Source: Epiperipatus broadwayi
Taxonomy: Eukaryota > Onychophora > Udeonychophora > Euonychophora > Peripatidae
NCBI GenBank assembly: GCA_028023455.1
Contig: JAQFVV010012507.1
Coordinates: forward strand, 1,683,456-1,747,455
DNA length: 64,000 nt
Direction of reading: 5' to 3'
The position numbers and the translations under genes were made by a program. Positions 33,643 through 44,844 of the stretch are shown here, piece after piece (the first letter of the stretch is position 1; each line of letters starts with the position of its first letter). The notes under the pieces are model-generated. The model saw only the letters and a program-made list of their open reading frames with translations. It was not told the DNA's origin and ran no database searches.

Positions 33643-36600
33643 ATTCTATGAAAATTTCCATTTTACCTTTTTATATCTTAATTTGGTTTTTCTCCTCATC
33701 TTAATTTTAACACTATCTTTTCTTATGTCATATGTATACATGTATATAATAAATACAAATTGTAATGGTCAGAACAAAATGAAGTTAGCTTCTATATACC
33801 GTATGAGAGGAGATGTTACAGGATTTAATATTCATCTGATATGTTGGGAGTTATTTCTAAATTTGGTTGAATGCTATCAGGTTTTTCTAGAATCTGGAAG
33901 ATGATTTTGATTCTGTTTAAATCCTACCTATATCATAAACCTGTTCTTGAGTCTCAGGTTCTGCAATGTAATGAATGATACTATAACCATTATAAACAAT
34001 AAAAAAAAGAATTACTATTTCTAAAGGCTTCTCATACTTTCTTCATTTCATCCATAAGTATCTCACAACATTTTTATTTCCAGCATAGGTCAGATCATGA
34101 TTTTCTCTGATCTATGTATTGAATGAAAGCATTACTAAATAAAATGATTAACAAATATCATAATTGATTTATTTATGTACACACTATGTACAAAGGTACC
34201 ATTGGCTGATAGTCCAATATCTTTCATTTCAATTTTATATACTAATTCTATTAACTTTTCACAGGTGTTACTTTTATCAGTTTCACAAAAGTATTATTTG
34301 TTTATAACACATAGTTTTAATGAGCTTGATTTTTGATGTTTGTACTGTGTAGACAATATTTTTGTTTAAATAATTGACTTTTCAGGTTTAAATACTAAAT
34401 TGATTCACTAAAACACTAGTTCACTTGTTATCTTTAATATAAGTCTGACAATATTATCAGCACTTTACATATACTACTATAGATTTAGTTATATGTATAT
34501 GTTCATGAGTTTGAGTACATAATTTTGGAAATGAATACTTTTCCTGATATTGGCATCGTTTCTTGATCATAACTTTAAAATTTCAGAATCTTAATTATAT
34601 TGGCCATGCTGAATTAAAGGATAGAGTTGAAATACTTTATAGATAGAATAAAAAAAATTACTAAGGAGTGGATATGTTCTCATCAAACATATTAATCAGA
34701 TATAACAAAATGTGTAAGAAAATGATTGATTTTCCATCAAAATGCAGGCAATATAAATTAATAACTCAAAATATCTTCAAGGGACACAAGAGTATGTTTA
34801 ATATATATGGCAAATGATAAATCATTTTATCACTAATACGATATTTTACTTCATTAATTCAAACATTATAGTATTGCTTATATGATCCAGGTCTTCATTA
34901 ACTGTCCACAAACAGTAAATAGAAATAGATCCTTTGTCAACTCTTCTCTTAACTCATATGAATTACCAACAGTATTTATATTCATTAAAACAAATAGTAG
35001 TTGATTATATTATAATAAATATTACTCTATAATAGAAACATATGTATAACTTTGCATTTAATTTTTAAATCTTTATGCTAGTATGATTAATTCATACTGT
35101 ATACAGTATAGTTGAGAAAGTATAACATATTATTACTAGCAAAATAAATTCTTTTTGTTCTAACATTTTTTTCTTCTTTTTAACTTAATTTTATTTAAGT
35201 AAAATAGGGTCAAAAATAGTTTAAGATATTATTAATATCGATATATTATTAATATCGATATAATTTTTAGTCACTTCCAAATCCTGAATACTTAATAACT
35301 TGAATTCTGCATTATAAATGTATATATTCAGACATTAATGTTAAATGAATTTTCTGATTGTCATTGGAGATTTTATTTAATCATAACTGATTTTTAAAAG
35401 CACATATAAAAATAAACCTTTTTTCTGGCATCTGCTTAACAAGCTCATATTATTTGAATCCTTTTTCTATTTCTTTTTACAAATAAAATAATACACATGT
35501 GAATAGTCAAAAAATTTTTTACCTGAAGATTCACAATGCTAATATTCAAAATAATTTGTCCTTATTTTAGAAAAATACATTTTAAAATCTCTTTTTTTAT
35601 TTTAATTTTTTCTCCAACTACAAATAAGTTATTTTATAATACTACATTATTGTCTACCACCTTCCACCTTTTTAGTATATTTTTAGTATTTTGATTATCA
35701 TCATTATCAGTTTCCAAACAACACAGTGTTTGTAGTTTTGAATGATCATATTTGTCTCATTGTTTTACAGTAACTATAATTTATGATTGCTCAATCAACT
35801 AATACTTTTCTATGCATATGATCTGCAGTCTTGAATTTTATATTGCATTGGCTATATTGGTTATATATATAGGCCTAATTTTATTAATCGTCATCACAGC
35901 AAAAATAAACATTTGGCCAACTTGAAACATTTTTTCAATTCTCTATTTTTTTTGGCATATTTTTTTAATTTTGTAATAATTTTATAAAAAAAAATTATAA
36001 GTGAAAAGTAAATAAAAAAATCTAAATGTTACTACTCACATGTAATAGGAAATATCTGATCTGGAATCATTGTAAAAAGGACTATACATACTTTTCTTTT
36101 CCAATACATTTTCTGGCATTTTTCAGAAGTTAACCAGATGAAGAATCTGGTGTGCCACTAGTTTCTGTAATAACAGATTGATTATTCTTTCTTTATTTTT
36201 TCAATGCTGAAGAAATTAGTTTATTTTCCAAAATCATATAAATGAAAATTGTTAGACAATGAAATATCTTTGGAATCTGAGATCTTAGAAATTAAAAAAA
36301 AAAAAAAAGTTGAATCTCGAATCTATATTAGATTATTTTTTTTTCCATCTAAAAACTTAGTCTTTTCTTCATAAAGTCTAATAAATAAGAAGAATATGGG
36401 GCATTAAATGACTTTGTTTAAATAAAAAAATCATAAAAAATTCAAATTTTATTTTAGGAAAACATAGCATAAAACGATATGAAAGATATGCGTATTGCAC
36501 AGGTTTTCTTGCAAATTTGAAATGAAGACAAAGAAATTTTAAATATTTGAAATGTATTTGGAATCTAATAAGTAGTTAAAAATCAATTACAGAATGAAGC

Positions 36601-36679
36601 TTGCATTTAGCATAGCTGATGAGGAAATAGAAATTACAAAACTATTATTGTATTTATTTAAAGGGGATTTTAATATCTT
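33643..36679. other. AT-rich DNA, no gene seen
   Basis: About 3 kb without recognisable genes. A short direct duplication atattattaatatcgat sits at about 35227-35262. The 73-residue frame at 33683-33904 and the 105-residue frame at 36594-36911 have no recognisable domain; the latter overlaps the SINE unit that follows. Confidence 0.5.
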
Positions 36680-37200
36680 AAAGTTTAGTATTTACAATAT
36701 ACTAGTATTGATTTATTGTAGAATTAGCCTGAATTCTGTCCATCCGTCTGTGTATTTAAATGGACATATTAAGGTCAGATATGAGGAGTCAGAGAGACTT
36801 AAAATCAACATGGGTATAACAACAATATTGGCATCAACAAGGGTTTCAGTAATCTATCATCAGATTTTAATGGTATGGATGGCTGAAGAGCTGGAGGGTG
36901 GAAAAGATTGAAGTCTGTCCATTAAAGTTTGAAGATTTGCTATCTTGATTTAAACGGAACGCTGATTATATATATGTGTGGGAGATGCTGATTTGGACCA
37001 ACTGATGAGTGCTGGTTTAGCACAAAATACATTTATTGGAGATCATTTATCTTATTTTCGTGTGTATGGTCTTGTGTATTGGTTTTATAAGATGGGGAGA
37101 ATAACTAAAGGAATCATTAAAAGTTTGTGTTCAAATCCCCATTAATTACATTTTAAAAGTTCAGTATTTACAACATACTCGTATTGATTTATTATACAAT
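36680..37200 (+). mobile_element. SINE/retrozyme unit, long form, with terminal duplication
   Basis: A full unit is flanked by the same word in the same orientation: gtatttacaatatac...gtattgatttatt at 36688 and gtatttacaacatac...gtattgatttatt at 37164, giving a 476-bp period. Inside are a unique body (about 36720-36950, with ggatggctgaagagctggag), the block tatatatatgtgtgggagatg, the hammerhead fold, and a degraded tRNA-like segment ending gtgttcaaatcccc. The same order, in reverse, occurs at 53143-53535. Compared with the array at 14.3 kb this copy keeps about 250 bp of extra body, so it is the longer subfamily. A flanking duplication of unit sequence is what excision from a tandem array or circular template would leave. 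Confidence 0.72.
36989..37045 (+). ncRNA. Hammerhead ribozyme-like fold, copy C
   Basis: Intact ctgatga box (starting at 37002), stem II gtgct/agcac with a short loop, then AAAA in place of GAAA. A short stem III segment (atacattt) and A follow as the presumed cleavage base. The stem I return strand ttggagatca pairs with tgattt-gga-ccaa. The second-box G-to-A substitution is the same one seen in copy B and lies in a former CpG. Confidence 0.72.
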
Positions 37201-38183
37201 ATATATATTTTAAAGAAATAGAAATTTATTTGAGAACAGAAATAACAAAAAAAAAAAGTATGAATATAATTACATATACATTATTTACATCTTTTTTATA
37301 TATATTATTCTTTCTGAAACAAATATTTAAGATTATTTTGAGAAACAAATCAAATGAGTCCCCAGAGTTTTGTAAATATTGTATTGTCATATATAAAGTG
37401 ACAAGTTTTATTTTTATTTATTTATAGTTTTGTATTTATTTATTACCTTGCTACGCTATATATTTCCCTTTATTTTCTATTTTTATTGTTCATGCCTTAA
37501 TGAATAATCAAAAAACATTTTTTTTCCAACCAGTTGTGTAACTAAACAAAAAGTATAATAGTGTTTGTTGTTCTGATGTTTTCATAGGAATAATTTATTA
37601 TTCAAAAAGTTTTTGAAGTATTTAAATACGCACCTATTTGATTTAATTATCATAAATAAAATCTTTCACAAGAACTAGTTCCCACTTTTAATCCAAGAAT
37701 TATCTCAGATTTTCACAGCTAATCATCTCAAACCTAAGCAGCGGAATGCTGACAGCAATAAAAAGGGATTATTTCAGATAATTATATTTTTATTCTTATA
37801 GAAAAGAAAGTACAGCAACAAGAAAAATAAACAACTTCTAAAAATTTTAAAACTACTAATATAGTAACAATATTAAAAGACATTTTAGAATTATTGTTAA
37901 AGTATTTTTTTCCTTTTTTGCAAATGTTTTTATTCTTCTCGTAATTTTTTTTTTTTGTTTTTAAGATTAGATTCAACAAATTATTTTGCTATCACTAGCT
38001 CATTATTCTTGTTTTTTTTTCCTACAAAAATTATTTGTTATATAATTTCTTTAAGTTTTTATACATTAAATTATACACCTATAACATATTTTTTCTGTAG
38101 TATAGTGAAACTACAATATCTGCTGTATTTTTGTTTCAACACCCCCTCCCTTTTATGTACATCATATAAACAATTTTGAATAG
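37201..38183. other. AT-rich DNA, no gene seen
   Basis: No coding or structural feature supported. Short low-complexity reading frames only. Confidence 0.55.
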
Positions 38184-38565
38184 AATAGAATATGTATTGT
38201 TTATTGAACGGTAAGTATTCTACTTGTCAACATGCACATCCATGTATATAAAGTAGATGCTTTTTTATATGTATTGTATGCATATATAAATTAAGATAAT
38301 ACTATAAACAAAATTTTAAAATAATAATAATAATAAAAATGTAATTAACAATAAATTGAGGGGTCATATTTACATATTTTTACTGAGTGTGCATTCACTC
38401 ACCCATTCACTTAAAAAATGATCCAAGAAAAAAAAAACTATTATATTTTAATATTTTAAATACAATGAATAGTTAAATGCATGACTATTACCACAATTAA
38501 ATAGATTCTGGTTGAAATTTTTTTTTTTTTACTTCAATAACTTTTTTAGTTAAGGAGCTGAACTT
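38184..38565 (+). repeat. Dispersed repeat family A, copy 2
   Basis: Counterpart of 3962-4305, sharing atgtattgtttattgaa at the left, acaataaattgagggg and cacccattcactt in the middle, aatgaatag, and a T-run followed by caataactttttt at the right. It is diverged, non-coding and in the same orientation as copy 1. Confidence 0.6.
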
Positions 38566-41500
38566 GAAGACATGTAGGTGTCTGAAGATTTAGATCTTTT
38601 TCTTAATATTTAAGAATTAGATAAATGCTTGGCTTGAGTTAGTATTTTTAATCCAATGTCCTAACTTCTTGCTGATGAGAGCCATAGCTTGATTTTAAAG
38701 TACATAGTTGCAAGGAAATCAAATCATATATATCACCTGACTTAATTTAATAAGCTTGCACTACAATGTTATATAATGAGCACTTGGTAAGAGCTATTTA
38801 GCACAATCATTATATAAAGTACATAGATACATAAGTTGATAATTGGCTATTTTTAACATATTAGATTTGATTTGAAAACATTATATATATAATACTACTG
38901 CACTTGATCCAGTTTTAATAATTTAGAAGTTAGATTGTGTTAAAAAAATTTAAAGAAATAGAGAAGAAAGGTAATTTAGTATAAAAGCTCTTTAATATTA
39001 GAAATTATAATAAAATATTAGATCTGAAATTGTAACCTATTTGGAAGGCTATCTGAAGTTAATCAAAACTATATTTTATAAACATTGGAAATCTTAATAA
39101 CTAGTCAAATAAATTATATGAAACATTCAATATGTTATATGTTGAAATGAGTGAGGAGTTTTTGATGCAATAGTTTTAACTATGATTCTATATTGATGGC
39201 ACCAAAAAGGTAGTTTTATAAAAGTTGCAGCTTATGTTGGTAAATAATATCCATACAGGATTATTCTGCATAATTCCAGTTCAGGCACATTTTGTTAGTT
39301 ATATAAATCTGACTTAAGCTAATATGTATTTACATAATTATTTCCTGAGAAATTCAGAGTACAAAAAATTTAAATATTTTCCAAGTCACTACTCCTTATT
39401 TTTTATATATTTCATACTGTGTAAACTTCTTTTGTGTTATATTGTACTAGTAATTTTCATTTTTAGAAAAAAATTTCTTATTATGCACCATGATTATTGG
39501 CAAACATGCAAGTGGAAGAAAAATTCAACTTATGCATAAAGTTTCAGAATGAGCCACTTTCGTAAATAAATAACAGCTTGTATATGAAAAAATGAAAGTG
39601 ATTTCATATGAAAGCAAGAGTTGAGTTAGAAAATGATTTATGTAGTATTGGGCATATGCTAAGAATTATGACTTTCAAATTGTTTTATCCTGTTCAAATT
39701 ATTAATATTCATTTTTTTAAATTATGTAATATTGTCGTAGTTTTATGTTAGCGCTAGCTTTTATATAAAAATTATATATATAATGCCAAATCAAACCTGT
39801 CTTCTGTCAAACACTTTTTATTTGTAAGGTTATCGTTTGATCAACTAACTTCTGTTTATTACCTTTTTATTTATTTATTGAAAAGTTAGTATTTTAGATT
39901 TTCGATTATATTTGTCTTTTAAATTGTTTTTGATAAACTGTGAAAAAAGAAAGTTATATTGGAAAATAATTTTTATTTCATTTGAAAATAAAACAAAAAC
40001 AGTAGGTTTTCCTTGTGATGAAAAAAAAAAAAATGTTTGCAGAAAGTCAATATAAATTGTTGTTTGCAAAAGTTAATTTTTTATTTTCAAGTTATATTAA
40101 ACTATATAAATAACCAATAAATTTATTATATACGGGGGGGGGGGATTATTCAGAGATGGGAATATTTTTTCAGGACAAAAGCTATTTGTAATTTTTTCCA
40201 AGTGTCATGATCTATCCCTTATATATTATGTGCATGGTTTTAAAATGTCTTTCAACATATGCTTTTTCTTGGAAGTAACAACCTTGCATGGCATATATAT
40301 ATACACACACAACATATTTTGCATTATCATTGTGAAGAAAATGATACATTTTTCTTGTCTTTGCATTTGTTTTAGATATTATACCCTTCTAAAAAAAAAA
40401 AAAAAAAGATAAAATAAGAATTTTTCATGATAAAATACTTAAATCTGAGCATGTGACATGTTCAATACTTTTAGTTGTGCCTTTGCGTTGCTCATTGAAC
40501 ATACTTGTTGCAAAGAATTTGTATTCAATTTATGCATCATTATGCATTTAGAATGAAGCTATATGATGCATTCACCCATTCACTGAGAAGTGTGATTACA
40601 CACTGATGCCTTCATTATGGAAGCAGATTCTCAATTATAATAGGCATATATGTGGGAAAATATATTTCTTTTATATATAACTATCTGATCTAGCATAATA
40701 TAGAATCAATTATGATTACTTTTTTTTAATAGTTCACATGAGCACTCAAATTTTTTTTGGTGGTTTATGGATGGACTATTATTGATGTTTTGTCCATCCC
40801 TGATTTAAATGATGTCAAGTAATTTCTTGCTGTAGAGATCAACTTCAGCATTGAGAAAGAAAAGATTATGAGGCAAGATATGCAATTGGATACATTAGTT
40901 TTTGTTGATGTATGAATTCAAATATAAAATAAAATATTTGGTTATTTGATTAGAAAAAAGTATTAGGTAGAATATAGTGGATTACATTGTGAGATATTTG
41001 TAAAAGAAGACATATATTGGAAAGAGAGAAAATTCTCATATAATTTTATTATGAATTGAAAAATATTTGCATAAATAATTTATTGGCTAATGAATATTAT
41101 ATGAATTTTCAAAGCCAGCAAAGTAATTAATTAATCTTATATATCAAAAGAACAGACTTACATTAATGCCATTGAAGTAGTAAAAGGGAGACACCTAATT
41201 CTATTTCATGGAAGAAGAAAAGTGGCAGTGGAGATTATCTAGAAGTCTGGAAAAAGTTGAATTATATGGCAATCACAAAGTTAACCAAGTCATTGGCACT
41301 AGTTATTTCTGACAGATCATCTGAAAGATCACCTTATTTCAGTATTAGTATTGTCATAAGAAAGAAAAGGCTAGAGTCAGAAAATGGACAGAAAAGAATA
41401 ATTCTGGATAAAGAAATAAGCAGTAAATCCAACGCTAATTAAAGAAACACCCTGGATTACCATGAATGAAGATACCATCACAGCTTAAAAATTTTTTGAA

Positions 41501-42276
41501 TAGATGGAAAGGCTAGTCATTATATGGATAAGGAAATCTACATTTGCGATGATTCTAATTCTGTTGAAAGGATAAACAACTTTCAAAGAAATATTCACAC
41601 CCATATGTATATAATATAAATAAATATGTATATAATATAATATTAAAATAAATAAAATACAACTTCTCAAAAATAGATAAAGCTTGATGAATATCTACAA
41701 AAAATAGTAACACTAGCTTAAATATGACCAGTGAAAGTCTGAGGTAATACCAGTTTGCTAAAAACAAAAGTGACAATGAATTGAAGAAAATGAGAAAATA
41801 ATCCAAAGAAGACTGAGATGCCAGCCATGAAGTGAGTTATAAAAAATATAAGTAAAAAAATTATTTTTATAAGAGAAAAGTATCTGAAAAGTGTCAAACA
41901 AAGGCAGCTATTTAGAATCTAATTAAAATATTAGCATCTGGAGGACAAAATCCTTGTTGCATATAATGAATGGTGAGGACAACAAGTCTTTCTAGTAAAA
42001 TATAACTTAAATAGAGTAGTTGGTGTCTGTGTCAAGTCTCTATGACCATTTAGTAGATGCATTTGGAAGGTGTCATCATACATTTCTCAAGTATAGATCT
42101 GTTTGGGATTGACCCTGTTGCATGTGCATGCCTAATGTATTATTTTATTTATATATTTTATTTGTTAATAACTTCTGTGAAGTAATATCTCAGTTAAGAT
42201 TTTCTGGGGATGTATTACTGATATTATTCTTTTAAGTGGAGCTCCATTAATGACAAGAGAATTGATATATATATAT
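38566..42276. other. AT-rich DNA, no gene seen
   Basis: About 3.7 kb. It includes a run of G at about 40134-40144 and a short TA/CA tract near 40292. Around 41190-41500 base composition is more even and several short frames occur (for example 41257-41442), but no domain can be named. It may be a very old transposase or LINE relic. Confidence 0.45.
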
Positions 42277-42298
42277 ATAAATTAATCAAGTAAACTAA

Positions 42299-42338
<40 letters not shown>

Positions 42339-42360
42339 TTAGTTTACTTGATTAATTTAT
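42277..42360. repeat. 84-bp perfect palindrome with (TA)n centre
   Basis: Arms 42277-42302 and 42335-42360 are exact inverted copies of 26 bp (ataaattaatcaagtaaact onward), and the (TA)n centre is itself palindromic. The whole 84 bp is therefore a perfect inverted repeat able to extrude a cruciform. Confidence 0.92.
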
Positions 42361-43659
42361 TGCAGGTTATCAAGTAAATTAAATGCAAATGTAAATTTGT
42401 AGCATAGATTTTTAGTTCTAGTGCATGGCAGGTTACTTGGGATATATGGTGACATGGTTGTAAATGTAATTGCCCAGTGGGCAAACACAAAAACAGCAAC
42501 AATCAAATCAACTACAAAATATCCAAATATATATATCTAATGTAGAAGTTAAAGAAAAACTCACAATTTGGTTTATATTTCTAGCCACTGACTGATTAAG
42601 CTAATGATCAAATGATGAAATATAATATAAAAAAAAAAAATTCAATAATGTGAAATGAAATGTGCATTATCATTTCATTGTCTCTCCATTTCATGAGGGT
42701 ATTGTAATGTTTAGAATTCATTATGGAGTCATTCTGCATTCCAATTTGGCATAACTTTTGATAAAGAATTTAAGTTAGCATGTATGTTATATGACTTAGC
42801 ACAAAACATGTATATATATATATATAAATCTTAAGTTTTTAATGACAAATCACCAACTTGAAAAATATAATTACGTGTATGTACTTAAATGAAAAAAAAA
42901 AAGAGGTGTGCACCAGCATTTCATTGCCCTTTTATTTTAGAAGCAGGTATTTTAATGTTTCAAACTCAGCCTAAGTATAAACTTATTGTATATTTTAAGC
43001 TGCCTTCAAACCAATAATCTATAGAATACGAGAGTTATGTGATAAACAAAGTAAGCAACTATTATTAAAGATTAACATTAAAGTCCTAATTCATATATAT
43101 GTTCAATATTTCTCAAACTTCATAAACATTAAAAGAAAGGTGTTTAAATAAATAATTTTCACATTCTCATAGTAAAAAGGATGAGGAATACAAATATTTT
43201 AATGGTAAATATAATGGAACAAAAATAAACGAAATCTATAGTGAATAGAAAAGGTAAGTAGTACATTTTTTTCTATACACAAAGAGAAATAAATATTCTA
43301 TGTAAAATAGGAAGAAAAAATTCTCTACAAATAATGATAATCGTAGTATTGTTTAGTAGTTCATGTTTGAAACATATCTTGAAGTGAATTAATTGTTAAG
43401 TACATAAATTGGATTTATTAAAATCTAACTAAATACTTCACTGAAAAAGCACAAAACTAATTGGTAAACACATTTGTTGATTTAAAATATTTAATTAATA
43501 TACTTAGGAAAATTCAACCATAGAAAGTAAGACTCATAGGCGATGGGATTAAATGTTCTTTTGAGGTGACAAAGTATAAATAAGAGAAGGAAAAGTGAAA
43601 AAGATAGAACAATTATGAGAAGCAGAAGGAAATAGGTGATTATTCATATAGTATATGAA
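42361..43659. other. AT-rich DNA, no gene seen
   Basis: Unannotated sequence with a short (TA)n near 42808. Nothing supported. Confidence 0.5.
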
Positions 43660-44840
43660 CATGGATGAGCTGCTCACCAACATGCATTAGCCAGCATGGT
43701 GAGTTTATTGTCTTTTTACCTCTGAGTTTAAGATCAAGAAACACCATGGTCTTTCTTCTCAGTTGCCTGATAGGGCAGAATGAATGTATGTGTAACTGAT
43801 AAATATTTTTCCAATAGATATATAAAATCATGACAGACAAAAAGAAATCATGATCCTTATTCCCAGGAGGCGGTAAAGTCACCAACCAAGGCAGCAAGCA
43901 GTTGGTGGCCGAAGGCTGAGGATGTTAAGAATCTGCTGATTGTGGACCCAATCTGCCATTTGATGATGACTTTTTAGGTACTTTCAACTGCAGATTACTT
44001 TCAAGTGAAAGAAGATTGCAAGAATTAGAAGAAAAACTGTCTTATATTAAATGGCCCATTATTGGACTTTGTGAAGTTAGAAGAAAAGGTGAAGAGACAA
44101 TTAATTTAAAAAATGGACATATACTCTACTATAAAGGCACAAATATTGGAAATACAAGTGGAGTAGAATTCATTATAAATAAAAAGTGAAAGAACAACAT
44201 TGTGGAGATTGATGGTGTATCGGACAGACTGGCAATATTATACAACTTAATAGCAGATACCAAATGCAGATAATTCAGGTTTATGCTCCAACAAGTTCTC
44301 GTAGTGATGAAGTAGTAGAAGATTTTTATATGGATGCACAAAAGGCTTTTGATCAGAGTAAACATTTAAAATTGTTATGGGAGACTTTAATGCTAGAATT
44401 AGTAAACAAATGAATGATGGAAATGCTGTAGATAATTTTGATTATGGTAATAGAAATGAGAGAGGACATATACTTGTGGAATTTGCAGAGAAAGAAAAAC
44501 ATATTATGAATTATTTTTTTGAGAAAAATGTTAAAAGGAAATGGACATGGAAGCATCCAAATGAAGGTACAGCAGAATTGGATTATATTTTGACTTGGAG
44601 AGAATACATATTTCAAGATTGTAATGTTCTTAATAAATTTAACACAGGAAGTGATCATTGATTAGTAAGATGTAAGATATGCGTTAATGCAAAACTGGAG
44701 AGACAACAATTATTAAGACAAACAATATTTACAGTTGATATTCCTAATCTTCAGAAACTTTCTAATGAATTTAAATTAGAACTTACAAATCATTTTCAAG
44801 TATTAATAGATTTTGAACACAATACTGAAGCAATGGATCT
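43660..44840 (+). pseudogene. RTE-like LINE, 5' region and endonuclease domain
   Basis: Apurinic/apyrimidinic-type endonuclease half of a LINE. From about 44020 translation gives LEEKLSYIKWPIIGLCEVRRKG (the helix leading to the catalytic E). In another frame it gives IIQVYAPTSSRSDEVVEDFY. The frame starting at 44377 gives MGDFNARISKQ, then NERGHILVEFA, RKWTWKHPN, ELDYIL and GSDH, i.e. the GDFN, DY and SDH catalytic motifs of RTE-like endonucleases. Frameshifts and stops show it is dead. The 5' part (about 43660-43960) is more GC-rich and probably belongs to the 5' region. The reverse transcriptase half resumes at 46890, after an insertion. Confidence 0.85.
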
Positions 44841-44844
44841 GAAG

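Noticed and set aside
36594-36911. 105-residue frame upstream of hammerhead copy C
   Set aside because: Its second half is the body of the SINE unit, which recurs inverted at 53 kb without an open frame, so it is not coding.
41190-41500. Possible coding relic with more even base composition
   Set aside because: Short frames with no recognisable motif; left as unassigned rather than named.
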